From assembly GCA_004802725.1 (NCBI GenBank), contig SGPM01000043.1, positions 58,160 through 122,159 of the forward strand: a stretch of 64,000 nucleotides of DNA, given 5' to 3'. A program made the position numbers and the translations under genes. Every line of letters starts with the position of its first letter. Within the stretch, counting starts at the first letter, position 1. The notes below the pieces were generated by a model. That model was not told where the DNA came from. It did not search any database and saw only the letters and a program-made list of their open reading frames with translations. The DNA is from Antrodiella citrinella (Eukaryota; Basidiomycota; Agaricomycetes; Polyporales; Steccherinaceae). This document shows, in pieces, positions 1 through 22,183 of this stretch.

Positions 1-1879
1 TGCACTCGCGGACTGGATCACCATCGGCATGGTGGGCTGAGGTGCCGCCAGAGACGTCGGCGGCGGCGGTTGATGGTACCGCAGCCGAGCCTTGCGAGTC
101 CGCTCATCGCCCACAGCCTCCATGGGAGATCCGGCCAAGGAGTAAAAGTACAAATTCTGATGATACAACATGAGCGATTTTGCCCGTGAACTGAGATATA
201 GACATACCTGTGGGGTTACATACGGACGCTGATCATCCACACGATACGCAGACACGAGAGTTTTGGGGACCTGATCTTGACCGACGGATCCTTGCCACGC
301 AGGGCTGTGATGGTTCTCGGGGGCACTGCGCACCACAACTGGAGACGCGCCCGAGCCAAGAGACAACTTGGAAAAGGCATGCAAGGGCTCTGATGGAGAG
401 ATGGAACTCGCGGATGACGGGGCGGTGTGACTGAGCTCCGGAATTTCGAGAGAAAGTCCCATAGCTCTCTTGGGAGGCTTGATAGGCGGGAAGGAGGCAG
501 AGGTGGGAGAAAACGCATCCTCTGCCGTTCGCTTCGCGCCTGAGCGTGGCGGTGTCGGATACATGTTTTCCTGGGATACAGGGACGTATGTCGGCGTAGG
601 TTGGACGGGCGGCGTAGAGAAGGGATACGAGACAGACGTCCGGCTTGGCGAGGTCGAGCGAGCACGGAATGCGATCGGTCGGTGGGTGGACGAGAGACGC
701 GTCGGATGTACGGAAACCAGTCGAGAACGAGATGGCAAGCGAGCGTTTGACCAGGACTGGCGCCACTGCCGTGAGTCCTTCTCTTTCGCCATGACCAGGC
801 CCTTCAAAAGGTTCAACCACGAGTCATACGTCGTCTTGTCGACGTAGAGATCGAAGTCGATTCCAAGCAAAAACTCCCGCTCCATCCTGTTCAGCTCCGT
901 CAACTCGATACCAGAAACTTCCGACCAAGTCTTGTTCGTGTATGTGTTGCTGAAAATCACAAGTAAATGAGTTCCCGTGTGAGGCGGAATCATACAAATT
1001 AAGTACGTACTCGTCCACAAACTTGTTCGCTAGAATCAGCGCTCCAATCGCTACTCGGTACTCACTTCCCGCCTGCCCGTTCGTGAATCCGTTCCGCATT
1101 TTGAGGCGGTAGATGTAGTGCAGCGAAAGAACAATGACCGACTGCGAGACTTGCGTCGTCTCGAGGACTTTCTGCATGAAGCGGGTGAATGCGTATGATA
1201 CCGCAAACTGCAGAGAGGCTGTCGCCGAGTTGGGCTTCGGGAAATAGGTCGACTGCACGAACCGGCTCCGCTTCGAAGGCGAGCAAGTCGTCTTGGACAG
1301 GGCTGAGAACCACAAGTAGCAGACCATCTCGCACATCTTTTCCGCGATGAAGTGAGACGATCGGTGGGTCGAAGGAGTGAGCCAGTCCAAAGTGACTTGG
1401 GGCGTAGGCGAAAGTGACCACTTCCATGACTCGTAGCCGTCTTCCTCAGATGTCTCCATCGGCGAGCTACTCCGAGATGAGGTATACTGCGAGTAGACAG
1501 GAGGCAGCTTCAGCTCCGATACCCCGTTCGTGTGCCATTGGGCAGAATCGTCTGCTTGAGGCGGAGTGACTGGTCGGGTGGCGCGAATGAGCACGGTGCT
1601 CCTGAGAGGCTTAATTGAACGCGACTTACTTGGTGAATGACGCGACGGGTGGCGGTCAAAGTGGGCTATGGATGGCAGCGTTGTTTGCGAGTGCTGCCAT
1701 GGTTGTGCAACGCGTCTTTCAGCGACGACGGAGAGCGGGGGTGTAAGGGGTGGTTCTGGCTTGACTGGGGGCCTCCAAGTGGACCAGGTGGAAAGGAGTT
1801 CAATAGGGAGAGGTGGTAAAGTAGCGTTCATGTTCAGGACATGCGAAGACGGGGTATGAGGAGGAGTACAGAGGGCCAT
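1..1879 (-). CDS. PHO85-type (Pcl-like) cyclin, 3' end outside window
   Basis: Regulatory subunit of a PHO85/CDK5-family kinase by family knowledge; the particular kinase and targets are inference. The cyclin box lies roughly at residues 180-340 and is split by a 61-nt intron (1010-950). Before it reads FVQSTYFPKP and LHYIYRLK; after it reads NTYTNKTWSEVSG and LNRMEREFLLG, the classical Pcl1/2/5 signature. The joined frame is continuous (DE then NTYTN). A long Ser/Pro/Thr-rich, probably disordered C-terminal tail follows, with a second intron at 207-157 (51 nt), and coding runs off the left edge (last codons read PMVIQSASA). I chose the ATG at 1879 (MALCTPPHTPSS); an in-frame ATG at 1831 is possible. 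A 60-nt stretch at 1629-1570 has perfect donor, branch and acceptor motifs but no stop and keeps frame, so the N-terminus may exist in two forms. Confidence 0.85.
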
Positions 1880-11403
<9,524 letters not shown>

Positions 11404-11541
11404 GAGTCCCGAGTCAATTACGGTATGCTACACACTGCCTGAAGATGCCAGATGACGGATTACAGGTTTGCTTGCTACATTCCAGCCAAAAGCGTGATGT
11501 TGTCGTCTATATACAATGTCCTTTCCTGGTTCCGTTTCGAG

Positions 11542-14500
11542 TTACAACGACTCCCAGCCACCACTGTCCACCGTTCCTTCTAACTTGCGCGCAATCAAAG
11601 TGGGCAGTCCGTGATTCAGCCAATTACGACGCACTTCTTCCCATCGCGCCTGATGAAGATACTGCCTGCGACCCCGTCTGATATGACACGTAAGCATCCG
11701 GATCATGCTGCTCCATACAAAACAAGAAGCTACGTACCTCATAGACACATCCACCTCACCGTGAACATCCAGGTATGGAGATTGAGCGAACGTTCCGTTG
11801 TTGGCATAAAGGTAGAGCAGGGTGCAGCGCTTCACCAGGAAGTACATTCCTACTGGGCCCGAGCATCTGTTACACAGGTTAGGTCAGATGAGGTCCGGAG
11901 AACAAGGAAGAACGCAGGAAACCCACTCTCTCGTGTGCATATTACATTCTCCTCTAACTTGGTTTCCGATATCGGCGCAACAATGGCTTTGCATGCAGCA
12001 AGTGACGCCACACACTAGACAGATAGCAGCATCCTGAGGAATAGTCTTGCACCGAGGACACGTAAGGGTTTTCTCCTGATCGATAAACAGGCTGTCCAAG
12101 ACCAAAGGCAGCTTCGCAATGTGATACGTGATGGGGTAGTCCAGCGTCACACCACAGTTCAATTGAGAGGCAGCAGGCGAATGGCCATAGTGCGCACACC
12201 ATCCTGAGAGTGCGTTTTGCAATGTGTCTTGATTGGGCAGATCAGAGAGCGGAGGAATGTCTAACATCTTGAGCAAGCGTCGGTATTCGCAAAGGTCGTC
12301 CGAGGCCGGAAGTGTGGGGAATGCCAACGGTAGAACGGCACGACAGAGGATTGCAGCACGGCGTAAGAATGGTAGGGTGAAAGTATACAATAACTTCTCG
12401 ATCTTGGCGTCTCCGTATGCCTGGAATGCGACTTCTGCCGCATGTTCAAACACAGGAGAGGGTCGAATGACGGACATGAAGAACATCCGGACGTCACCGA
12501 AGATATCTTCATACAGTCGTTCCCCAACCGGCCCCGATTGGAAGTTTCGGGTCTTGTTGAGAACATAGAGAAGTCCAATGACTGTCCGGGCTAGACAAGC
12601 ATAGTAGGTGAGAATGAGAACATGACGGAGCATATCTGGGGCCACCGCGGCAGTCTCGACCAATATCGTGAAAGGGTCTCGCAGGAGCAAGGGATATGCA
12701 AAGGATGTGAATGACGTGCGACTCCATTCAGGTAATAGCCTCTTTATGATCGCTTGTCGGACAGCGTCTCGGCCCTCGTCCGGTCGCCCTTTGAAGTTCA
12801 GCGCGACGAGTTTGGTTAGACAGGTCACCAGTCCACGAATCATGCGCGTTTGGGAATCGGTGAGAGTATCAGCGATAGAGGTCCCTGGTTGGCCGGTTGC
12901 CCGCTGAGCCACCTCGAGGCACGCGATCGTGTACGTGACCAGTTCGTCCGGCAGGTACAAGCCCGCCCCCCGCTCGCCAGGTTCCGGTTCAGCGCGATCT
13001 CGCAAGCTACGGGTTTGTTGCGAGATAGTCTTGGCCACGACCATGACGGTATCCACCATCTTGTGAACCTCCATATTGTCGTCCTTATCCGGAGTACGAG
13101 TGAAAGACTGGTATCCCTGATCCTGCGCAGCCCAGAACACGAACTCTCCGGTGCCATTGCGGAACTGCAAGGAGTCCAGAAGAGGATCAGGTTTCGACTT
13201 AAGAATGTTGATGCCAGCCGCTCGAATCCAGTCGGGGAACGGCACCGTGTTGACTTCTGCTTGTTTGATGGGGTGAGCAACAGGCAGGATGACATTGCCC
13301 AAGCTCTTGCACAGCGGGCAAATGTACTCCTTCCTTGGGATGCTCTCCGGGTGATTCCTAGTGGCCTGTGTGCGATGTCTCTGGCGGATAGAACCGCTGT
13401 AAACGGTGAAACATTCCAAATGCATCATATGACTGCAGATGGATGAATGAAGCCCGAAGCGAGTGTACAGCGGCGAGAAACCCTCGAAATGAGGCAGCTT
13501 GACTTCTTTCTCCTTCTCTTTCGCTGCCTGAATAGGAGGGAATGGAGGGGGAGGAATAGCGTCCATCGGACGGTCAAGCGAATCCGGAGCAAGCAGAATG
13601 TCGTTCATGTAGGTATGTTGAGCATCCGGATAACGACGGAGTAGTCGACTAGGTTGGAGGAAGCCGAGGGAACCGAACGGCTTGGACGAATTGAGCTCCT
13701 CCTGGCAGACGATGCATGTCCCGTAAGAGACAGGTGCCTCCGGAGACTCGGTGTCGTCGTCGTCGTCTTCATCCTCAAAGTCCTCAAAGTTGAGCGCTGC
13801 GCTCGCCTGCTGTGTCTTCATCTGCTGCATGATTGCAGCCTGACGGGCCTTCGCATTACGTTTCTTCGCCTCCTCGGGATCGATATCCATTCCCTCCGGA
13901 ATGTATCGCAAAGCCGCTACTGCTGCAGACTGATGCTCGGAGATGTGATCAAGGATCCATCCTACACGGGCCTTGTACGTCTTTCTGTACTTGGCGTGGT
14001 GCTCCAGAGTACAAAGAATCGTCATCAGAGTCCGGTCTGCTTCAAAGACCTTGACAACGGCAAGACTAGAAAACAGCAGCGGTCTCTCCAAAACAGCCTG
14101 CATGATCAGATATAGTGTCTGGTCCAAGATGGCCTCAGCTGAGGGCGGTGCGGAGCCGATCGCGTCGGTGATGCTGAGGATATTGCTGATACCGAAGAAC
14201 ATGATCTGCAGCAGAACCTCAGACTCGAAGACAGATGGGAGGGTGAAGAAGGGGCCAGACGTGATGTTGAGAGGTGGAGGGACGATGACGGGGTCTTCTA
14301 CACCGGTGCGCTTCTGCAATCGAGACCTCAGGACGACCTCAACCTCTTCACGCTTGTTTCTGGTGTAGTGGTAGAAGAATGGGTTGATCTCCTCGTAGGC
14401 CTCGTCCTTCAGCTCATACATACCCGATTCAGAGACTGACTCGGGTGCTTTGAAGTTCGCTACCTCCTTCAGTACACGCTCAAAATGAACGTCATCTGTT

Positions 14501-17274
14501 AGACGCTCCGCCACCCGTTTCGTCAAATCCGTGAAGGTACACGGACCCACAGCTAGAGCGTGAACGATCTCTCTCCGGATCACTTGAGGAAGAGGCATCT
14601 TCGTCGCGTTTGCCGTCTCAGTCAGGACGGAGATGAGAACATACAGCAGTTCTTCGACCATCCCTGCTAGATGTGTGGTGTCATAATTGCTGTGAACAAG
14701 TTGGCCCGAAAAGTAGGAGACTAGTTGGAACCTATCCAGCATGCTAACAATGACCGTGTTGGGATCGAGGATGACAAGGGCGGCCTGGAGGATGAACAGA
14801 TCCTGATCGTAACAGAGTTCACGCAACATGAAGTCACGGTAGTGTATCAGCTGTCCCCTGATAGCAAAGCCGTTACGGACCCATAGTCCTGTACGAATCT
14901 GTGCCACCATGGCCAAGACTAGACAACAAGAGAATTAATAACGTGAGCCAGATGCAGCATATCGTACTCACCGCGTAAGGGATAATCTATGATGGTCTGG
15001 ATAGCTTGTACACTGGCATTCCTCAAACAGACTTCTCGGATGCTTGACAATCCGACCTCCTGTAAGGACTCTTCGCTCAAGATATCCACGTGTTTGAATA
15101 GTTCCGCCAGCAACCACTGCAACGAGTGGTGGAAACTGACCCATCCCTCCAATACGTCAAAGTCCACGATCTCGTACGTGACCTCCCCGAATAACACATC
15201 GTGGAACGCGACAGGTGGGAACCGGGTCACGTCTCGTTGCTCGTCGTCCACGGCAGAGACCATGAGAATATGGTGCATGACAGTTGTGATGGCGGAAACA
15301 AGCTCGGCAACATTAGCATTAGCGAACGCTGATCCATACACCTTGATGACTCGGGATAGCGAGAGTGTCACGTTGAAGACACTGATCCATGCGTCCGTCT
15401 CGTATTCGACGTGGTTTGATGCGGCACGTTTGTTCGGGTTGACACACATGAAGAGTTGACATGTCTTCGAGAATTGTGTAACAAATTCTCGGTTGTGTGC
15501 GATAAGCTGTTGGACAGGTTCGTTGTGGCACAGGTACCGCAGATCGCTGAATACCGGCATGAAACGCTTGGACTTGAAGGGGAATGCATCCACGTCAATA
15601 TCAGCTTGTGGATGGGGCGGGAAGATGATGCGTTTATCCTGGATTTGGTTTGTGAAGAAGGATGTAATGACAGCTAGGAGGCGAGAGACCATCATGTGTT
15701 GTCGGACGATATAGAGTGCAACAGATGGGACGGTGAACAGCTGTAAGGCAAAATACTTGATAGACGTTTCAGCCTCGCGATCAACCAAGAGATACGCGTC
15801 AATAACGCGGTTGTAGACGTTTGCGAAATGGGAAGCTTTAGAATGTCAGATTTTCGTCCTATGAATCAACATGTAATATACTCACCGACTGCCAATTTGT
15901 GCTCGTGACTCAATGTCAGGATTGACGCATAGATCTCCTTCAGATTCAGTCGCGGTTTCTTCCATAGTTTCGTGTGATAGATGAACATCCAATCCAGACG
16001 AGATGGATCCTGGATATCCGAGAGCAGCTTTGCGGCATCCGGGTGTATGTGGGGAGCAGTAAACTTCCTCGGGGCGAGCAACTCCGTCGCGATGATTTCT
16101 CTCAACGTCAAAGTGTCCGCTCCAACGCGACTACGAGTAAGGTCCAGAAGCCATTCGATAATGACGGCGCTGACTTGTTCTCGGAATGTGTCGTATGCCC
16201 GACGGATCGTCACGCCCAAGTCAATCTGCGTGATGTTCAGACCAAGATCCAGTAAACGAGCGACATTCGCGTTCATATCGACCACCTCGCGACCTTGCTC
16301 GTCGATTTTGTCTGCAATATCCGAGGCTTCCTCCCTTGTACGAGCCGTGGAGTCACATAGAAGGTGAATCACCTCATCGAAGGAGTGTTTGTCATCATTC
16401 CAAATGATGACACAGAACTGGTCCTTCATGACCATCGGGTCGCCTGTGGGTTGCGCACGTAGATCGGCTTCGTTGTTTGGCGCATTGGTTTCATCTGGAG
16501 AGTAGTCGAGTGTATCGAGGACATAGTCAAGGGCATAGGCCACGGTTCTGCTCATGGATTCATGGAGTTCAGGCGGAATCGATGCCCGATTGGGGTAGTT
16601 CTTGACAGGAGGGACTTCCTGGCCGGCGATAACCCTCGGTGAAATCTTTGGCGTAGCCTGGATAGTCTTCGCCGTAAACTCAGCGAGGTATTCTGTGACC
16701 TCTTGAGATGCAGGATGGTATGGACAGTCTATGGGCGTCCTCCACGACTCGATGTCTCCGCAATCACAGCACCCTCCAGATTGTTGAGCAACGAAGAAGC
16801 TGACGTTGTGATCCGAGTGGTCTGTTGCTTCAAAGCATTTGGAGCAAAGGACACAGCTATCATCTAAGGCGCAATCTCTGCAAGATGGTCAATAGACGTC
16901 TCGTGCCGACATAACGCGACGTACTTGCAACGAAAACAGCTCTCTCCCTTCTTGAAGATATGTCCACATGGTCTCCCCGGTGTCAACACCTGCTCCTTGT
17001 TCATCCCCGCCTTCATCTGCACTTCACTCAAAGTGACATGTAGCGGCAGACTAGAGTTGGAATTGGGCAGGAACAGATGCGCATAGGATCCCCAGAACGC
17101 ATCGTACAGCTCCGAGAGGATCTCTGCACGCGTCGCCGGGGTGAACACGTACTTCCTGGAGCCAGGCATAGTATCGAGGGAGAATCGAAGGCGAGACAGA
17201 GGTGCGTCAGCTCTGTCACGAGGATGCATCGAGCCCAGCAGTTTCGATGGAAAGAAAGACGAGAGGCCAGACAT
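11542..17274 (-). CDS. ubr1: E3 ubiquitin ligase UBR1 (N-recognin)
   Basis: Recognises destabilising N-terminal residues (Arg/N-degron pathway) and ubiquitinates the substrate with a Rad6-type E2. Six exons join in phase to 1,820 aa: 17274-16925, 16877-15886, 15835-14972, 14918-11927, 11866-11738, 11677-11542; introns are 47-60 nt. The UBR-box zinc fold (about 98-170) runs from CGHIFKKGESCFRC through CVLCSKCF and GGCCDCGD to CPYH. A ClpS-like domain for type-2 N-termini starts near residue 270 (FCVIIWNDDKHSF). The RING-H2 (about 1134-1270) begins CIVCQEEL, contains HLECF and ends CPLC. The C-terminal autoinhibitory zinc region includes CPRCKTIP, CLVCGV, ECNMHTRE and YLDVHGE. Length agrees with yeast and human UBR1 (1,750-1,950 aa). 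The true ATG is 17274 (MSGLSSFFPSKLL). No domain is missing. Confidence 0.96.
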
Positions 17275-17759
17275 GATTACCAACAGGGCCCTCCTTCAAT
17301 GTCGCGTCTCTCTTTAAAGACAATTGTGCTCTGAGATCGTTAAGGACTGATAGATGATGAGGTTGCCACTGAGTAGCATAGAGGTGAGTTGAGAAAGTAG
17401 CGAACTGTACTGTGTACAGTACAAGATCGCTTGGTGATCCCGGCGGCATCTCAATTTCAACAAATCTCGGCTTATCTCCCTTAGTAATTCATCTCAATGT
17501 TGCTACAAATATTTGTATACAGGTAACAAACCGTATACCATTGAGTTTGTATTGCGGTGACATCAGCCTTTATATCAGCCTGTGTAAGGGCATAATTTAC
17601 CTGGGCGTCGAAAACATTTATTGGAAGTGCAACCTCGAGTCGAGTTCTTCGACCAAGAGATCTCCATTTCACAATCTCTCAGCTTCGCTCTTATTATCAC
17701 TATTTGAGACAGGTGTATTCCTGACTCTGTATAGGCCTCGTCGACCATCTCTACTTACG
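17275..17759. promoter_or_regulatory. Divergent promoter, UBR1 / UTP18
   Basis: These 485 bp separate two head-to-head ATGs, so both core promoters and both 5' UTRs must fit here. The UTP18 side is pyrimidine-rich shortly before the ATG, as is common in fungal housekeeping promoters. I see no clear TATA box at a sensible distance from either start. Confidence 0.6.
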
Positions 17760-19808
17760 ATGGTCAAGAAAGCTCATAAGCGACAAAAGACTGAAAAGTC
17801 TGCACCAGAAGCTGTCCAGCCTCTTGGCACTACTTTCTTGTTGGTTGACTCTGCCAAAGATGATGAGGAGAGGCGGCTGGAAAGCATGCTATTCGGGACT
17901 GCGTATGTTCCTGCCTCAAAAACTGCAGGAGATTCGAAGAACATCTTGGTAGTCTCGGATGAAGAGCCGGAGGATGATTTGGATGGCGCGAATGAACTCA
18001 GAGGAGTTATGGACCCGGATGTGAGTGACTACGTTGCGTCTGAAAAGTACGAGGATGTTCACTAGTCTGTAGCTCTTTGTTGTGGACGATGTCACGATGT
18101 CCATTCCTTCAGGTTCGAAGCCTACAAAAGATATCGACTTCCGAGAGGAAGAAGTTTTTGGGTCGGAAGAAGAGGGAGAAGACGAGCTGCACAATGTTTT
18201 CTCCGCTGCGAATGGTGACGATGAAGTTAAATCAAAAGAAGAGGAAGCAGAGGAGGAACAGCGGCCTGCTATGTCAATATTCCCTGTCGCTTCGTCCTCA
18301 AAACCTCGCAAAGCACCTGCATGGCAAGACCCTGACGACGCAGCGGTGCAGGTTTCTCTCGCGAACGATAAGCGACTTCGGAAGCTGAGGGACGCGCCAT
18401 CAGACGATGTTGTCGGAGGGCAGGAGTACGAGAGGCGGCTGAGGAGACAATTTGAGAAGATCAATCCCACCCCGGAGTGGGCTGCTCAAGCGAGGAAGAA
18501 ATTACGCCCCACGAGCAAGCAGAAGAGACGGCTATCCTCACTGTCAGACGCCACATCTGAGGAAGAGGACGACGACGGAGGGCTGGATTCCATCTTGGCA
18601 TCTACCGGTGGTATTCTGGGACGACAGAAAGCCGGGATCTTGACCCAGGGAATTCTGTCTGTTGAACGGTTGCGCGATGCAAACATTTCCGCAAGGACCG
18701 AAGGAGCAGTCAAAGCCGTTCAATTTCATCCATCGCTACCTATATTGCTCACTGCGGGCGAAGACAGACGGCTGAAGCTGTTCAATGTAAGTCTACAAAA
18801 CGCGTATGATTGAATATTGCTAAATTCCGTGACTAGATTGACGGCCACACCAACCCCCATCTCCAAACCGTTCATATACCTGATCTCCCTATGACTACCG
18901 CCCTTTACCATCCTTCTGGCTCTAACATCCTGCTGACAGGTACGCGCCCGTTCTTCTACAACTACGACCTTCAAACTGGTACTGCCCTCCGCTCTCCGAG
19001 AGGACTATGGGGTACGACATTCTCCGGCACCGCCGTTCAAGATCCAAGCATGGAGATCTGCTCGTTTGACGCGACAGGCGAGGTGCTCGCGGTAGCCGGG
19101 AAGGGAGGATACGTGCATCTCGTGGACTGGAAGAGTGGCACGGGACAGGTGGTTGGGAGCGTGAAGATGAATGCACCTGTGAAGGGACTGTGGTGGACGA
19201 GAGGAGATAGGCAGGGGGAGCTTATGACATTGGGCGAGGACGCGCAGGTGTACGTGTGGGACGTCGCCGAGAGGAAATGCTTGAGGAGATGGAAGGATGA
19301 GGGAGAGTACGGGAGTCATATCATCGAAGGTGATCGCTTTGGCAAATATCTAAGTGTCGGGTGAGTTTCATAGTCAATTATTCCACTTCACATTTTGACG
19401 ATTTTATCAGGTCAAGACATGGTCTTGTCAATGTCTATGGATCAGACAGCATTTCGTCCACAAGTTCGCAGCGGCCAAAACCCCTGAAGACCATCAACAA
19501 TCTAACCACATCCGTCACGTCTCTTCGCTATAACCATGATTCCCAACTTCTCGCAATGGCTAGCAACACCAAAAAGGATCAATTGCGCATGGTACGTGTC
19601 GAGCTCATCCATTGACTAGATAGCTCAAAACCATCTTCAGGTCCATCTCCCCTCTCTTACCGTCTTTTCCAACTGGCCAACCTCTGGCACACCTCTAGGC
19701 CATGTCACTTCCATGGATTTCTCGTCGGGAAGCGAGTATGTCGCGATTGGGAATAACCGCGGGCGTGTACTGCTATATACGCTCCGCGATTATGTGTCTC
19801 AATCATAG
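17760..19808 (+). CDS. utp18: U3 snoRNA-associated WD40 protein UTP18
   Basis: Component of the small-subunit processome (UtpB module) needed for early 18S rRNA processing in the nucleolus. Five exons join in phase to 615 aa: 17760-18020, 18073-18786, 18837-19360, 19411-19591, 19641-19808. The N-terminal third is acidic and lysine-rich (starts MVKKAHKRQKTEK; EEEGEDEL and KSKEEEAEEEQ blocks), with the family motif LFVVDD just after intron 1. WD40 repeats fill about residues 240-615: VKAVQFHPSLPILLTAGEDR, ALYHPSGSNILLTG, CSFDATGEVLAVAG and MDFSSGSEYVAIGNNRG are recognisable blades. Intron 1 uses the second of two AGs (exon starts CTCTTTGTT), because the first leads to a stop. The stop lies 73 bp from that of the convergent TRAPPC6 gene. 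Confidence 0.93.
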
Positions 19809-19881
19809 CACAATCAAAAGTATCGCAGCTTGGTGACGTGCCTCCGTATACCATGATTTTAGCATTAAATGCATGAATCGT

Positions 19882-20825
19882 CTATGATCCCTTGGGCAGC
19901 TTCACTTGGAATGTACCTGCATGCGGAATGAGTGACGTGATTGAGTTGGGTTCAGGACCGGACGTACATTGTGGTAGCTGCGTAACCTCTGGCACGACAA
20001 CTGCTTGGAACCCCACTCGAGCCAATGCGCCTCTTATCACACCGCCAGGCATGGCAACATACTGTATCGATATTCTGGTCAAGATCAGGAATGTTACGAA
20101 CGGGAGGTTTCTCACAAGTTTGGCTCGTCTGATCGCGTCTGCTCGACCATCCCAACTCGACAGCCTTTGTATTGGTCTGAAAGAGTTGTCCTGTAGAACA
20201 TATACACCCTGACCGCTGATCAGCGGTACGTACAAGAGAGAGAAAGCCTGACATACCCGATGATTCGTGCGCAAGTTGTCAACTTGCTTCTCCCAACACG
20301 TCGACCACACCTCTTTACAGATAAATTTGACAGCATCTAGGGTATCGGTGAATAGCGGACGATCATGGCCGAGTCTGCAAAGCACACCGTAGTATTAGCA
20401 ACGACATTACGACGCGTGCATTAGACCGGTACGGCGTACCTCTCAGCAATATTGGCACCCACATGCATACCGATAGCTTCCAATCTCTGTCTCAACCCCT
20501 CTTCTTCATCTTCCAGCGGGATGCTGAGATCACTCTTCGACATCGACATGCTATTACTCCCCATGGAATCTCGCATAGTCGACTCTCTCTTGCTCGACGT
20601 CGTCGAATGTCCGTTCCCAGTAGCACCAGAGGGAGGCAGGAGACCAGCTTCTATCATCTCCTGCTCGACTTTCTTCGTTCGGGCGACAGCAACTGCTGAT
20701 GATTCCCGGAGGGTATTGACCACTTCGATGAGGAAGTAGTCCATTGCGGGGCTGTCCATCATTTTGGCTGGAGGATCGGCAATGCTGGCGAGAACAGTTG
20801 ATAGCGTCACTGCTGGTGCATTCAT
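19882..20825 (-). CDS. trs33: TRAPP complex subunit 6 (Trs33/Bet3 family)
   Basis: Core subunit of the TRAPP tethering complexes, which activate Ypt1/Rab1 in ER-Golgi and Golgi traffic. Five exons give 241 aa: 20825-20440, 20374-20257, 20208-20116, 20061-19968, 19916-19882; all phases agree. The Bet3-like fold is shown by MDYFLIEVVNTL near the N-terminus, HVGANIAER, FTDTLDAVKFICKEVW, QVDNLRTNHRGVYVLQDN and MPGGVIRGALARVGFQA. A low-complexity Ser-rich insert (SSKRESTMRDSMGSNSMS) breaks the helical N-terminal half and makes this subunit longer than yeast or animal relatives of about 160-190 aa outside that insert. Translation from 20825 (MNAPAVTLSTVL) fits the family. The last exon is only 35 nt. 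Confidence 0.92.
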
Positions 20826-22183
20826 AGCGACTCTTTAGTTGTTTCACTGGATATCTGAGGCCCAGTGAGCTGGAGAACTGGAACGGGTCAAAATGGTCGT
20901 GCTTGAAGCTGAATGCTTTTGAACTTCGGCAAACAGCAGGCGCGATTAGATTAGATCGACACAGATCGGCTTGCACTCGGTCACGGTGGCAACTGGAACC
21001 TGAACTGAACGTCGACCACAAACGACGACTCAACGTTGACCACTTTCCATTTCAATACACCTGCCTTAAAATGACCTGGTTTCATAAGTTGTCGGCCTCA
21101 TTCACTCGCTTTTCCTTGGGGGCCGTGTAGCGTCGCGCAGGTTCGTTTGTCTTACACCTACCCCCAGGTTAAATGTTCTGACTCAGGGAGTACTCAGTGA
21201 CGACTCGGACCCTCAGTTCGAAAACAGTCAATCTTTTCCGCCATCTCTCTTCGTAGAAAGACTTAGTCCGGCCCTGGCAAATGATGTACAGCAAAATGTT
21301 GTAAACTTTTGTTCCTCGGCGATACCACACCATCAGGCTATTGCGGCCCTCTGCGAGCAAGTGCATCCTACTTGAGTAGTCTGTCTTCTTCGTCACAAGT
21401 TAGCAACCCTCGTTTGACGCGTACGGAATACACCGAATGGAAATGTTTGCACGAAGGCATGCACAGCCCAGGCGTATATGGGGTTGAATATTTCTTGCAT
21501 ATACCGACATGATATATAGCCTCCCCGTCGGCCCCGGTGGTGAGTACAGTCGCGCTTCTGATCAATGGTTCGGTACACTTATCTGACACAGAAATATCTA
21601 CGTCTTGGTGGTCGACACGATAAGGCGATGCACTCGATGGAACAAGCTATTTGTCGAAAATCCGTGCAATGACTCATTCCACGGCCAGATCATGACTCGC
21701 TCCGCGTCTGGACGTCGATATCCCTGGTCTTGACGTTTTCTATCCACGGAAACTCGTAGCAGCACGCACATGTGCATTACGAATGCGATGTGTCTATCTT
21801 GACGCAATACCCAGTGGGACGCGTGCGCTGCAGATCAAACTCTTCACGAAAGCATCTCGTGCTGGTCTTTCCATGTAAAGAGTACATCTTTTGCGCATCT
21901 GAGCCTTTCGAGAACGCTTCTAGATTGACAGGCGAGACATCGATTTCCACCACGATACGCATAAGGGATCTGTTGGATCCGCTCTTACTGCCACCAGGTA
22001 CGCCTTCCTCATATGCATGTGCCCGTTTCACGTATAAAGGGCCGTGCCCACATACGACCCATATACGAAGGATTGTTCCCATTATAAAGGAGACTGGTAC
22101 TCAGTCAGTTTTCGACACTTAAGCTGCCTCTCATCGTGAAAGTTAGGAAGGATTCTCAAGGCGCAACAAACAAATCGACCATC
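20826..22183. other. Spacer between TRAPPC6 and MFS gene
   Basis: About 1.36 kb between divergent starts. No protein-coding structure is convincing. It contains two similar short blocks, GTCGACCA and GTTGACCA, near 21012-21040, and the TATA-like elements listed below for the MFS gene. The rest shows nothing I recognise. Confidence 0.5.
22033..22088 (+). promoter_or_regulatory. Two TATA-like boxes before MFS gene
   Basis: TATAAAGG occurs twice, at 22033-22040 and 22083-22090, about 150 and 100 bases before the ATG at 22184. Both are flanked by A/C-rich sequence. Spacing to the start is typical for TATA-driven, regulated fungal transporters. Which one is used is unknown. Confidence 0.45.

Noticed and set aside
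12850..13446. 198-codon frame antisense to UBR1
   Set aside because: Mirror of a strongly conserved coding exon; the UBR1 frame has domain support throughout.
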